In this document: one piece after another, positions 49,656-63,183 of the stretch | How the letters are laid out: each line of letters opens with the position of its first letter | Position numbering within the stretch: position 1 is the stretch's first letter | Made by a program: the position numbers and the translations under genes | Origin: Lycium barbarum | Taxonomy: Eukaryota > Streptophyta > Magnoliopsida > Solanales > Solanaceae | Direction: 5' to 3' | NCBI RefSeq assembly: GCF_019175385.1 | Contig: NC_083339.1 | Location: 83,130,120 to 83,194,119 of the forward strand | DNA length: 64,000 bases | The notes under the pieces: generated by a model | The model's database searches: none | What the model saw: the letters and a program-made list of their open reading frames with translations, nothing else | Told to the model about the DNA's origin: nothing

Positions 49656-52600
49656 CTTATTGCTTATCCTTCTACTAATAGACACATTCTTCGTCTAGCT
49701 ATGGAACCTTCCTTCCTTGATTAGTTGGTGCTATTTTGGACTATTCCTTCTTGTACTTGTCGACCTTGTATACGCACCACATTATTTCCTTGTAATTTAT
49801 TGGTCAAACTCCTTGATTTCTCACAATATCATCATAGCCCCATATATAATAATGCCCAAATGATTTGCAATGGCATTTTATTGCCAATAACTCTCTACCC
49901 TTAGGGGTTATCTTCCTCAGATTATCAATCTAGCTTTCATAATCAATCCATTACAACCTGAGCACAATACATACATATATACCTATAGTGCTCCTTTATC
50001 ATCATTATTATCCCTTGTAGCAAGGTTACGCTCATAATATACTAATAATCATAGCTCAAGCTAACTTACAACTCAAGGTATCTTTAATTTCATATTGGAA
50101 ATCTTCCTCCAATTTTCTCTCCTCAAATCTTACAATATAAACCCATAAGTATAGGACTAAATATGACTAAGGTAAAATCTCACTTCGTCATGATTTCCTT
50201 TCCATAAAAATATGCTTGTCCTAATTTCTCTTGCACCGGCGATCATTTAAGACTGAAATTAGCCTTTATTTTTATTTGACTCCTTATCGTTATCCTTATA
50301 CCACTTTGTTGGTCATTTAATTATGACAATTTTATATGGTTTTACAACATATGCTCTCACATTCGACATAACCGGCAACTTGCCAGGTACTTCATAATCC
50401 CCGGCAGTACTGCTATCTTGCTATCTCTAAATTCACTACCTTCCTGTTCTTTGGAGGTTATTGAAACTCCTATCATTATTCCTTTTGTAGGACTTCCATC
50501 TCTTCTATTACTAAGATTTCCTTTTTCGCCAGTCACTTTATCCTTTGTACTTGTTTCCTGGTCAACTTGCAGACCCTTCTTAATCCTTTTGTTTCCTCTT
50601 GGGGTACGTTATTGAGTATTTAAATTTGGCCAAAATTTCCCTGGTACGAGCGATTCGAACCATGGTCTAGAAATATCACGTGTCACATCAACGGGGTCCA
50701 CTCTCTTCGACTCGCTAATCCCCTAATCATCTTGTCATACTTCCTTTTCCCACTTTCTCCTGATACGTTCTTAATATATTAGTACATCTCGAACTTTGGC
50801 TTCTTCAAACTAATACATTTTTCACTTCCTTTTTTTTTTAACTTGGAAATATTGTGATTCATTTTCGGACTAAATCTGTTCTTCCCCCCTCTTTAAAAGA
50901 TGTTCTCATATACCCGTAACATTCGAATATCAATCGTCTTTAACGGTTATCTAACTGACTTTACTGGTCCTTTCATCGTATTGATTAACCTATTCCCTTT
51001 TTGCCGACTAAATTCTTGTGCTAAGTCAAATGGAAAATGTTTACACATATCAAATATTATCCAGGTGCTTTCCTTATTAATCGCCTTTTCCGTCTATAAC
51101 CAGCAGCCTCCTAAGCTAATGAATCCATGGTATAGTCGGAATTTGTTACACTCTTATGGAATATTCGATATAAAACGCTCCTCCAGCCTTAATCTTCCCT
51201 CATAGCTATCCTTTTTTTAATATCCTTAGGATCCTTCTTGCTTTTAGTTCCTAATTCCGACTGGTGTCTATACTATATCATTCATTCCCACTATTCATCC
51301 TTTCATTGCTTAGCTCATACTATCCCTTAGTTCTCTTAATTACTTATTTACATCACAGTCATGCATCATAGTCCTTCTAATATTCTACCGGCTCCCATCC
51401 TTACCATGACATATTCACGAAATACACCCTTATCTTTCTTCTTTCGTCGAGTCCTCACCTTATTTTATGACACTACAACTTATTCATACTTATGCATATC
51501 TCCCGTACACCATCCTATTTCCTTTATGACTGAATTTCAGTATTCCTTATCAAGGTTCTTATCCCGTGTTACTAATACTCTGCCTCTTAGCCGGACTTGT
51601 TAACCTGTTATCCTTCCTCTTGTCCATAAAGATTACCCGACTTTCTTTAGCCAATCCATTAGTGTAAATATACTCTTCTTACTTTTCGTCCTCAAGGCCT
51701 CTCCTGGCTTCCTTTGCTCATAAATACTCTTCTCTACTTGCCCTTCTGTAGTGTTAGCCCTAAAGTTCGTAGAATATTCTATTAACAACAAAAATCCCTT
51801 TTATTTCTAAATTCACTTTTAAGGGGGAGGGGGGGGGCGCTTTTCTATTTTCTAGGCATCGCGTCAGTATGCCTTCATATTCAGTCCTCTAGACGTTCCT
51901 CAACAGTCAGAAATCCCTTAACATCCTCACAAAACTTGCTTATGCCTGTTTGTCAATTCTGTTTCCGGAGCCTCTACATTCGTCTTTTATTCCATATAGT
52001 CATACTTTATCCTTTCCATGTACTTACTTTAGAGAATAATCCATATGGCTCTCTACCTTTACCGTCATCCTAAACCTTTTTCTCGGAAGCTTTACTTGAC
52101 CCTTACTAGCAATATACTTCCCTTGCTCACACTTTTTCTTTTCTCAAGATATCATAATCTTCTTACTCTTCTCCAACTTTATCCTTTAGAGGAAATAATG
52201 TCAACCTGCCCTGTAGTACTTGCTACTTGAACGTCAATACCCCGTCCAACCAATACCTTTAACATATCGTAACATCGGTTATCAAGGCACACATACTAGT
52301 TAACGTGATCACACATGAGTTATCATATATATTGTTTACTAACACCTTGCTTATGAAGTACCACCAATGCTATTTAAACGTTTCCTAAATCTGTGTTTTT
52401 AACACATCTTCTCTTTTTTCGCCAAGCTAACCCGCCTTACATCTCACAATCATTTAAAATTTCCAACCACAAGTCTCATATACTTCTAATTTCCCTCGGG
52501 CTATTTTAATTCCTCCTACTCCTCTTATGTTTGAGTCTGCAAGACTTCTTAGCACATTTCCTAAGTCCTTGATTATGAATTTCTGGCTACATCGGTTTAA

Positions 52601-53069
52601 CCATTGATCTCCCCTCGAACACCTACTCTCCTTCCCTTTTTATTCATAAGCCAACATCACTCTATTTTTCTTTTTATTGCCAAGTAACCTTTAACACCTT
52701 CGTCTAATCATCCAAGGCGCCTCTACTGATAAGAATCACATCCGTCTTACTGTGTGGCCCTTTTTATCACATGACCTAAAAAAAAAACAAGTTGATGTTC
52801 TAAGGGATCCCAAGTAAAATTTTATAATGCATCTCCTTCCAAGTTGTAAAAGCTCCTTACTCTCCTGGCTAGGCAAATGCTATCTTAGTCTTTGGATATC
52901 CCAATAATAACCATCGATCAATCCACGCGACTACTCTCCACGCCTAATTCCAAGATTCCTAGTGGTCGCAATTGCCTCTAAATACTTTTGTTATCTATTT
53001 CTTTAGAATTTTCATCCGTCAACTATTAAATGATATCCTACAATAATTGCACATACACAGAAAATTTCA
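49656..53069 (-). other. Element I internal region, right part (non-coding)
   Basis: About 3.4 kb, again C/T-rich on + and without gag or pol motifs. Open frames on + (for example 50418-50615, 50900-51205) are short and featureless. A run of G (51826-51837) is present. In style it resembles the internal region of E, but I cannot line them up by eye over long stretches. Confidence 0.65.
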
Positions 53070-53588
53070 TTAAAAGACCCATATACCTGTAGCCGGCCTG
53101 TCCTGATCTTGGTCTGGAGGGCTGTAGTGTGAAGTATCCTTCTCATCGTCCTCCCACCATCTACTGGTCTGGCCCTCCTCATCTCCCCCATCCGAGTTTG
53201 AGGGATACAAATATTCTGGCAGCTCTTGATTTACCGAAGGCGAAGATATAGGGCTAGAATACTCGGTAACACTCACACTCGTGGCTACCCTAACCTAATG
53301 CTCCATCATAGGAGAAGCTGGAGGAGTCAACTCTGGTGTAGCCTCGGCATCCTCCTGCTCCATTGGCGTCTCATATGAATACTCAGACGGGTCCGTCTCA
53401 TAACTATCTTCCGACGGATACTCCTCCATGAAAGTCACGAGCTCTGGGGGAATTGTCTCGATAACCTCGGAAGGATCTATGTCAATAGAATAGCTAAGAC
53501 TCCTCACACTCGGTCCCGGAATCTATGGTCCTGAAACCACCCTGGGTGCCTTCCTTGCACCCCCGCTACCTGAACCCAATCTCTTCAT
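53070..53588 (-). pseudogene. Element I small acidic ORF, unknown function, two in-frame TAG
   Basis: A 173-codon frame starts at the ATG at 53586-53588 and ends with TAA at 53070-53072. TAG codons interrupt at 53523-53525 and 53295-53297, with the same register on both sides. It begins MKRLGSGSGGARKAPRVVSG (basic). The rest is acidic and rich in Ser, Pro, Glu, Tyr and Thr (PSEDSYETDPSEYSYE), with a Trp pair in TSRWWEDDEKD near the end. No zinc knuckle, capsid or protease motif is seen. It occupies the place where gag starts in coding relatives, just after the leader. I do not recognise the family. It could be a captured host fragment, a decayed gag start or an element-specific protein. The steady frame across the stops argues that it once was coding. 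Confidence 0.5.
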
Positions 53589-53808
53589 CTCTGTTAATCT
53601 GCACTGACCTATCAGGGAAAAAGGTCAGAAAGGATCTTTCCTAGACTCTAGCTCTATCGCACGATCTAGTATAAAAGGAAAGGTCATTGATTACTAAATT
53701 CCCTATATCCTCCTGTTTATAAGTGCGGCGTACTTCATACCCATAAATAAGACTCTACTGGACACGGTCTATAGATAACCCTAGGACGAACTGCTCTGAT
53801 ACCACTTT
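53589..53808 (-). other. Element I 5' leader with primer site
   Basis: The minus strand of 53793-53804 is TGGTATCAGAGC, a perfect initiator tRNA-Met primer site. The stretch 53640-53790 matches the leaders of A, B and E. Confidence 0.8.
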
Positions 53809-54719
53809 TGTCACGACCCAGACAAATGAGCCATGACGAGTGCTTGAACACTGCTGACCAAGCACCCCTATACTCATACCGACCTCTCACTGATTAACCT
53901 GGTGGCCCATGCATGACTTATAACTGAACTATACCTTCTTTTGTAAGACGCAAAACTGTGCATCGAAAACTCATAACCCGTGCATACATATATATAAAAA
54001 AGCATACATACCAAGGGTAATGGTGTAGGCCAACTAGGCCACTACATATGTTGTACCACAAAATAAGAGCTGACATAGCTACCGGATACTCCTACTATAC
54101 ACAACTGCCTACAGACCTCTATGGAATATGGATTGTCTAAAATACAGGACAAGGCCCTGTCGTACCCATATATCTACATGTCAAGATAGCATACCAAAAG
54201 GGTTGTAGCATCTAACCAAATGGAGCGCACTGATTGCAGCTGAGTGGAGGTCCTACTCGGCTAGATCGCCTAGCTGACTACCTGAACCCGCGTGCTTGAA
54301 CGTAACGTCCACAAAAAGGGACACCAGTACGAACAGTGTACTTAGTATGTAAGGCATAAATAATAACTTAACAAGAGATACAAAACATAACATGAGATAA
54401 GGATAACCTGTACATCGGATTGCCTCATAGGCGTATACAATGCATGCTTAACCTTTTAACAAAAACATTTCTCATACATTTATATAACATAATAGTGCTG
54501 CGGAACGTGCAGCCCGATCTATAAATATATTATACTACTGCAGAACGTGCCGCCCGATCCATATATATATATACTATATTGCTGCGGAATATGCCGCTCG
54601 ATCCATACCCATATATCCTGCGTCCAGGCATCCCGCGTCCAGGATGATGTCATAATATACCAACTGATCAGGTGGCTATGCGTATATAATTCCTCACCTT
54701 TCCCCACATTCCCTATATA

Positions 54720-54792
<73 letters not shown>

Positions 54793-54900
54793 ATATCATA
54801 TACATATATGTATGTATATATCATATACATATATAGTATAAGTAGCATGCATGAGAGCCCAACTAAATGTTACTACTTTATCGGAGTGACGTAAGGTCGG
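53809..54900 (-). repeat. Element I 5' LTR, piece 1 (U5 side)
   Basis: It begins TGTCACGACCCAGAC beside the primer site. It contains the long TA tract near 54713-54800 and the left arm of the 30-bp inverted repeat (54881-54900). J enters after gtcgg. Confidence 0.85.
54726..54780. repeat. (TA)n microsatellite
   Basis: An uninterrupted TA run of 55 bp with flanking TATG/TATA variants on both sides (about 54713-54835). It is likely to be length-variable and slippage-prone. Confidence 0.95.
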
Positions 54901-57900
54901 TGTCACGACCCGTCTAGGGGCCGTGACCAGTACCTGATACTTGTACCGAGCACCCCTTGTCTATCGTTTTACCTTCACCTCTTAGCAAGCCATGTAAACA
55001 GAGCCATTTTTTTTTTGAACATTAACATTAGCGGCGTCATTCTGAACATAGACTAATAAACTTCGTTATCACTTATACATCAACATTAACATGCCAAAAC
55101 ACCATATATCTAACCGTACTTAACTGACTGTACATAACTCTGTCTACGAGCCTCTAGATGTAGTACACTTATACATAGAAAGGGCTGAGTAATGCCATGC
55201 CCGAATATATATACACAAAATAGTACCAAGGAAGTGAGGCTCCGGAATAACTGGAGCACTGTCAACACTGCTGGTAGAGCTTCTAAGGATCAAATCCGCC
55301 TGTCTGCTGACCTGCGCGGCATGAAACGCAGCGTCCACATGAAGGGACGTCAGTACGAATAGTGTACCGAGTATGTAAGGCATGAATAGTAATATACAGA
55401 AAATATGAATCATGTATAATAACATAAGAGAGTTACAACACATGTCCTGGGATAGAAACATAACCTGTATATATATACCCTTGGCAGGTGCTATGCGTAC
55501 TTAGCTTTCCTTTAAGAATCTTTCCTTGTTCATATACATATACATATAAAATAGGACATCTCATATTGCCGAGGTGTCGGCAGCCGATCCATTTAACCAT
55601 AAATATACACATCCCGCGTCCGGGCATCCCGCGTCCGGGACGATATCATATCATGCAATGCCAACTGATCAGGTGGATATGCGTTCATAACGCTCTGCCC
55701 TTACCTCCATTTTCCCCGTATACACATGCATATATCATGTACATATATCAGCGTCTATAGCGCTCTAGCTCGTTTATCATATACATATACGTGGGTCGTG
55801 TAGGTACATCAGCGTCTATAGCGCTCTAGCTCTTTCGTCATGTGCATGTTTAAAAAAATATATGGACATATCTTACATACATTTACATGTCTTATATGCA
55901 TTTACGTATCCTATATACATATGTCTCATAGGCACGCAGGAAAGCCCAAAGAAGAATCATATAGTCATCGGAGTGACGTAAGGTCGGTGACCTCCAATTA
56001 TATTATAGAATACTCGTGATCGCTTTGTCTCACCGTGAAGGAACGAGTATTTTAAGGTGAGACTACCAACGGGGAATAATATTAAAGTAAACGTAGAATG
56101 AAATTGGGGCATCATAGATGACAGTTCATAGACTTTGAAATCTTTTAGAAAATAAAGTCATAGCTAGGAAATATAAATAAGATTCAAAAATTAGTTTATC
56201 ATTTTCATGTTTACATAAGATACTTAGCTTAGTCATCTTAGTCATAGAGTCGTTCCGGTAGTACGTATCATAGGCATATTCTCTTATCTAACATCATTGT
56301 TATCATTATCGTCATGGAAGTGCCCTCGTTAGAGGAGTCATAGTATTTATCATTTGGTATCGAAATCGGGATCAAAGGTTCCCTTTTGATTCACTTCAAG
56401 TAAGTCAAGCAAGACTGTAAGGAAAAATCCGAGAGTAGCGGGCCCACCTCAGGCCGGATGGGGTGACGTATATGATTTACATATATTACGTGTCATGTCA
56501 TTACTTGTGAGGGTCCTAGGGTAATCGGGTCCCACTTATGCAAGTTCTAAGGGTTTAAGAGGTCTTTTCATCATTTGCACAATTTCTAGTTCAATTCTAT
56601 TGAACAAAAAGTGGAAAACTTTGGGTGCGGATTCCGGGGGCTAGGGTTGTCCCCGAGGCTCGTACCCGACTTATTACATCTAAGACATGCCATAGAAAGA
56701 AGAGTGAAGCCTTACATACCTCTTTCCGCTCCTTTTGCTATTCCAAATTCACGTCGCAATCTCGTCAAAATCTGCAAATTGGTCATGTTTACCAAAACTC
56801 TTATTAGGGTACTTAGAGTTGAATTCTTAAGGAAACATTTGGCTACCGAAATTTCGGCAGCACTTCCCCTATAAATACTCCATCCCACCAAGTTCAACTT
56901 GGCTAATTTCAATCAACAACAATCCCGGGAATTCAAACCCGGCCAAAATATCAACCACAATTCCAACAACAACAATACTAACAACTTCCATATTCAATCA
57001 ACTTACTACTTCTTCCAAAAACTTTGTAACTTTAATGAAAGCAATAACAACCTCATAATCTATATTCCAACAACAACAATACTAACAACTTCCATATTCA
57101 ATCAACTTACTACTTCTTCCAAAAACTTTCTAACTTTAATGAAAACAATAACAACCTCATAATCTATATTCCAACAACATCATACTAAATAAAATTAACT
57201 CATTCTCTTCCATTTTTTCACCATAAGCACACGGCCAACACCAACATACACACTACAACTTCTCAAAATTCATTCAACTTCCATTTTCCACATATCATTC
57301 ACAACAATAACAACCAAACACTAATTAAAATAATTGAAACATGACTCCTACACATATATACATACACACGGCCATGTACTATATTTCTCTCCTTCATGAA
57401 TTTCATCCATTTTAGAATACTACAACACATATAAACCATATATAACACATAAAACAAGATCAAAACTCACCTTTCTTCTTCAACTTCTCACTTGACTACA
57501 ACTTGACAATTTGTGTGATTTTGAATTTTTCTTGCTCCAACAACAACTCCACCTTGTTAATCACCCTTTACTTGGTAGAAAATGATTTTTGAATAATTTT
57601 ATCAATTTTTCCTTGGAAATTTGATCTTGGCCGAAATGGCCTTCAACTTTTCTCCTTCTCTTTCTTGTTCTTCAACTTCTTGAATATTCTAGAGGTTGTG
57701 TGATAAAGATGACTTAGTCATCTTATTTATTGACCAAATTTTATGTAATATGGGCTTGGGCCATAACCATGGCCGGTTGGGCCTCACAAATTTGGGCCTT
57801 ATTATTTTTTTTGATTTTTTTGGGCCAACTCGGTTTGGTCCCGAGTTGGGCCTAGCCCACTGACCTTTCAACCTTAAAACGTTCATATCTCCATGTACCG

Positions 57901-58213
57901 ACGTCGCCTGGGGACCCACGATCTATAGTTGGAAAGCTACTTCAATTATCTACAACTTTTAGTTCTTGGTACATTTCCAAATTCCAAACTTATAATACCG
58001 TTTTTTCCCATTGAAGTCAGATCACCCGAAAACGTTTTCTTAAAATATTCGTTTGGAGGACTTCCACTTTGATTTGGCCCAAGGGTCCTTCTTGAGTTGT
58101 GTTTAACTCCTCATATGTGATTCATATGAATTTTCAGATGTCCCAAAAAAAATCTCGATGTGTGGGTCCCATCTCAGCAAATAATCTGACGTTCAAAAAT
58201 ACGGGATATAACA
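54901..58213 (-). mobile_element. Solo LTR J
   Basis: A 3313-bp single LTR from TGTCACGACCCGTCTAGGGG to gggatataaca, with target duplication gtcgg at 54896-54900 and 58214-58218. It is close to G. It holds two full 104-bp tandem units at 56961-57168, a 'cagcgtctatagcgctctagct' repeat at about 55748-55832, the inverted repeat at 55968-55997, and donor-like AAGGTGAGT (57463-57472) and GGTATGTAAGG (56711-56722) on the minus strand. Confidence 0.95.
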
Positions 58214-58218
58214 GTCGG

Positions 58219-58279
58219 TAACCTCTGATTATTTTATGGAACAATAATCATCGCTTTACCTCACCTTGAAGGAACAATG
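58219..58279 (-). repeat. Element I 5' LTR, piece 2
   Basis: 61 bp of element I LTR between J and K. It carries the right arm of the inverted repeat (58219-58228) and ends in caatg, the target of K. Confidence 0.85.
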
Positions 58280-61200
58280 TGTCACGACCCAACCTAGGGC
58301 CATGACAAGTGACCGAGCTTACCCTGCCCGACGACCCAACGTATGCTACTTGTACTCGAATATGGCGTTCAATAGATTTTTTTTTCTTTCCTATGTCTGA
58401 AAATTTTAAATAAAATACTAAAATCAACATGCAACTCAAAACGTCTCAACGTATTTACATATATACACATATATATATATATATATATATATATGACATA
58501 GGACAAGGCGAGCCAAAGAGGATACCACTAGTTCTGTACAACAATGTAGTGACCGGCAGAACCAAACAGTACCCATAACACCCACGTAGTTCGCACACTC
58601 CTAAAGAGTATGACCTGCACAATATATACACAAAATTATACCAAAACAGGAACACCCTCCGAAACAAGTGGAGCTGTCTGACTCCCAGTGCTGACTCCCC
58701 CTAAGTAGCTGGATCGCCGGGTCGCGTCCCTGAACCTGCGGGCAGGAAACGCAGCCCCCGAAGAAAGGGGGTCAGTACGGAATAGGTACTGAATATGTAA
58801 AACGACAATAAATGATAACCATTGCATAATTTAGGAAAGAAAAAGTCATAATCAAACCCAATACCTGCAGCCTTCGCTAGAAGAAACATAAATGTATACA
58901 CAAAGTCTCAAGCAGTCTTTAAGTAAATAATTGCAACCCAACCATCATTTTCAAAATAAGTAATATAATCTAACACACCTCCTTCAAGTAAATAATGCAA
59001 TGCAACACACGCGCCGTTTCCGGCAAAATAATGATAGCCCCTTCGGGCAGCCACTTCCGGCTCAATATCAATAATGGCCCCTTCGGGCAGCCGCTTCTGG
59101 CTCAATATCAATAATGGCCCCTTCGGGCATGTATGCAAATATGACAATGCATGGAAATCTCTTTTTTTTTTTAAAAAAATATCCATAACATAACTAAGGC
59201 CATGTGTTACATAGCACACTCAGACATAAGCTGAGGCCATAGCGCACTCAGGCGTATGCTAAGGCCATAGCTCACTCAGGCACGAGCTGAGGCCATATAT
59301 CATATAGCACACTTAGTTACGTCATGAAATCATCTAGTAACTTAGGCTTGAAAATCTCGCACCCCCTTCGGAGTGTTTTTTTTTTTTTGAAAGTCTAAAT
59401 AATAAAATCTCGCATCCATCGGAGTGGTTTGAAAATTCAACTTTGTGTTTTCTTTAATTCAAAACTATTTTTTCTTGAAAGCATTGATAAACCACAAACG
59501 TGTTTCAAGTAAATCCGGGTTAGCATAAAAAGGTTAATACAGTATGCACGTGCAGAGTGGTGAGTAACTAAATGCAATATAAAACATAAACCATTTACAA
59601 AAATTCGATGGAACCTCTCAAAGGACAGATCATAATAAAGAAATCGGACGACAGTCATAGTGCGGGTCTTTCGAATGTCACAATGGATTATATCGAACTA
59701 ATCTTTCTGGGATCATTTTTACGTTCCAGAATGGTCTATAAGACTCAATGGAATATTTAGAACAATTGTCGTTAGCAGTTAGGAGAGTAGCCAAAACGTT
59801 TCCTTAAAACATGGCTCGAAGACGAAGCAATAGCACATTAGGAGCGGACTCGGAAACAGCGGGCCCACCTCGGGTCAACCGGGGTGGAGCACACAAATTA
59901 GATATAATAAGCTTTATGGAGTCACTTATGAAGGTTCTAGTGTAATCTGGTTTCGTTTGGCAAGTTATAGATATTGGAGCAATTGTTTCAATAAGATAAG
60001 GAGTACTTAATTCAATTCTATTGAATGAAATAGAGTCAAAACTAAGCTCGGATTTCTAAGAGTGGAGTCGTCCCCGAGGCTCGTATCCAAACCTATTATG
60101 TCTAAGACATGCCAAAAGAAATAAAGGTAAAGCTTTACATACCTTATTTGCGTTTTATGTTCGTCCAAACTCAAGTCCCGTTTCGTCCAAAATCTACAAT
60201 TGGTCACAATTACCAAATATTAACTATAAGCCTTTAGTAACTCAATCTTAAATCCATACTTGTCTACAGAAATTTGGGCAGCACCTCCCCTATAAATTCA
60301 ACATCCCCGAGAATTTAACTCGGCCAAAATATCAACAACAACACCCACAGCAGTACCAACAACATCAACAATCACTACAAAACACATTCTAACATAATTA
60401 GTCTTCTTTTCTACATAATGCACAACTTCTACTCTAACTTCACACTTTCAACCCAATATCAACGTTTTCATATTCATTTACTAATTCAAGACCATTCAAA
60501 TACAATTCGAAAGCATTTCACATTATTCTACAAAATATGCAAGAGTTCCACCAAAACCATAATCCATCAGAAACTTCTACAAATGCAACGAAACCACCAA
60601 GTCACATTGTCTTTTTCCAAATTCATTAACAACAACCATAATTCACATTTTAGAACTCTACTTCCATCATTACATAAAAACTATATTAGGAACACATAAT
60701 TTCCCATAACAACATACAACCAATTTCAATGCCGGCTTAAATCGTTAAACCTTTATTTACGTCCCAAAGGTCACAACGACATAGCTAACAAACTAAATGA
60801 ACTTTAATTAATCTTCCCCTTCACTCCATACCACACGGCCTCACACACACTACACGGCCATGCACAGACTCACATAAATTCCATAATTTTCATGCAACTC
60901 TAATCATTATAACATATATACTTCTTCCATAACATAAAAGAATAGAATCATTACCTTTCATCAAATTTCCACTTGCCGCAAAACGTAGTTTTCTCGCTTA
61001 ACTAATTATACCACGTCGAAGAGCGTCTTGAACTTAACAAGAATTCAAGAAGGAAGAGATTTTTGGACCAAAGTTAAGGGACTTGAAATTTTTCTTTTTT
61101 TTTTCTATAGGGCCGAACCCCTTTCTAGTTTTTCTCTCAATTTTTTGTGTTCTTGAAACTTCATAAAAATGAAGACTTGGTGACCCTTTTTATTATTTGT

Positions 61201-61504
61201 CACATGGATTTAATTGATGTGGGCTTGGGCCAATCCATTTTACTCCATGGCCGGCCACCCCATTTTTTTTTGGGCCTTTCATTTCTTTTTTTTTCCCAAG
61301 CCCAATTATGTGTGGCTAATTTTTGTAATTCACGGAGCTAATTTCCAAAATTTCAATTTTTCCCTTGGCCTTCCTCTGTATTTCCGCATCAACGCTTTTC
61401 ATGAACAACATATACATATTGGCTAGAATCAGAATATGGCCTTATTTCATGCAAGTCACAATTATTTTGAAATTTCCGAATATGCAAAATCACGGGATAT
61501 AACA
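58280..61504 (-). mobile_element. Solo LTR K
   Basis: A 3225-bp LTR from TGTCACGACCCAACCTAGGG to gggatataaca, with target duplication caatg at 58275-58279 and 61505-61509. Its U3 half resembles the B LTR (gggcccacctcgggtcaa, then caaaatatcaacaacaac). It holds three 40-bp tandem units with ggccccttcgggca at 59028-59130 and a second tandem series of about 28 bp (ctcaggc...gctgaggccatag) at 59213-59305. Confidence 0.95.
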
Positions 61505-61509
61505 CAATG

Positions 61510-63056
61510 ATTATAAGGTGAGATCAACAAAAATGAATAAAATTAAGAAAATCATAAAATAAGCTAAATACTCTCGTATTAGCTTCAACTCCATAAGGTT
61601 TTGAATGTAATAGCATTAAAATCATAAACTTTGAAACTTCTAGAAATAGGATCATCATCATCACCATCTTTATCATCATTAAAACATAATCATCTTTAGC
61701 GTCATAAGAAACTTGAAAAATTATGCATCTCTAGCTTGTGGGAATAAGGACATCATGGAAAATACAAATGAGTTCACGAGAAAGGAGTCAGCATTGTCAT
61801 CATAGAAAACATCTTGTCTTTTATATCATAAAAACCTTGAGAATAAGGAACTTCTAGCTTTTAGGAAACAAGGATGTTATGGAAGACATGTATGGAATCA
61901 TGCCTTTAGACAGAAAGGGACTAGCCTTAACATACCTTTCAATCTCCTTAGCGATTCAAAGTCTATCCTCCCGAGTTTGTAAATTAACATTTGAGAGAAT
62001 TAATACTATCGTTAGACTTATTGTCGTATACTTGTACTAGACTTTCAAATAAAACCACTTCATATCCTGCCGAAAATGGGGCAACATCTCTCCGGTTTAT
62101 ATGCCTAGCCCGAAATCACAATCCAACAACCAACAACAACAACAACAATACCAACATCAACAACAACATTATCAATACCAATATGCTCCATAAAACATCC
62201 CTTATGATGTTTTCCAAATTTCTCAACTAACCAACTCGTTATATGACTATTTAATAACTTTATCTCCGTAAATAAACCTAAATCAATATCAATTAAGGAA
62301 GATTCATACCTTACTTCCACTAGAACCACAATATCTTCACTTTCCACCTTGAGTTCAAACCAAAACTTGCCGCAATATGGTTTTATAACCGCAACTATAC
62401 ATTGTCCGAACCTAAATCCAGGAATTATATTTGATTTGGGATTAAAATTTGATGGGTGGAAAATGGGGGAAAATTCCAGAAGTTTGGGAGAGGTTCAGAA
62501 GGTGTTTGAATGGAAAATAAGAGCTAACCCTCTTTTTAAAATGTTCTAGAGTCAAGTTGCACCAATCCAGAAATTGCTCAGCGCGTTCGGGCTGGGAGGT
62601 AGCACGTTCGCGCTGAGTTGACTGCCATCCTTCTGCGCGTTTGCACCTAATGGTGGCGCATTCGCGCAGACCAGATCCCTGGCCTGTCAGCCCAATTTAC
62701 AACATCCATAACTCTCCACTTCGATGCTCTATTGATGAGCGGTTTGTTGTGTTAGAAACTAGTCTTTGTGAACTTCAATTTTAGATTTTACTTTGCCTCC
62801 AAACTCCTCATATACTAAAAGATATTCTTCCTCTAAATTGGACCAAAGTTGCCCTTCATATTTTCTCCAACATTCCAACAAACTCAATTTTCATAATTCA
62901 CCGACTCTTCTGTCCTCCCCAGCTTATTGTATGAGCTAGACCTTTATAACCGTGAGATAAACACATACAAATATATCCTTGAAGGAAACTCCAGAGCCCA
63001 TACTTAAAACAACCAACACTTGTAAATTTCAACATACAAAACTATGGGGTGTAACA
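61510..63056 (-). repeat. Element I 5' LTR, piece 3 (U3 side)
   Basis: It continues the LTR after K and ends atggggtgtaaca at 63056. 62085-63056 matches the truncated 3' LTR at 21089-22045. The assembled 5' LTR is about 2.7 kb. Donor-like motifs lie at 62303-62312 and 61929-61939. Confidence 0.85.
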
Positions 63057-63183
63057 AGAACTTTGTACTAGGGTTTGAAGAATGTGAAAAAACTAATTTT
63101 AAGAAGTTAATTGTTGTATTTATACAGGTCTTGGCTCCTCCCCAAGCCTTGATTTGCAAAAATTTGGACGCGTAGGCCATCTG
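63057..63183 (-). other. Flank of element I with TATA-like motif
   Basis: A 127-bp stretch between element I and LTR L. On the minus strand 63113-63127 reads CTGTATAAATACAAC, TATA-like, followed downstream by CAAACCCTAGTACAAAG. It may be a promoter-proximal piece of an older LTR or of a host gene. No coding sequence is seen. Confidence 0.3.
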
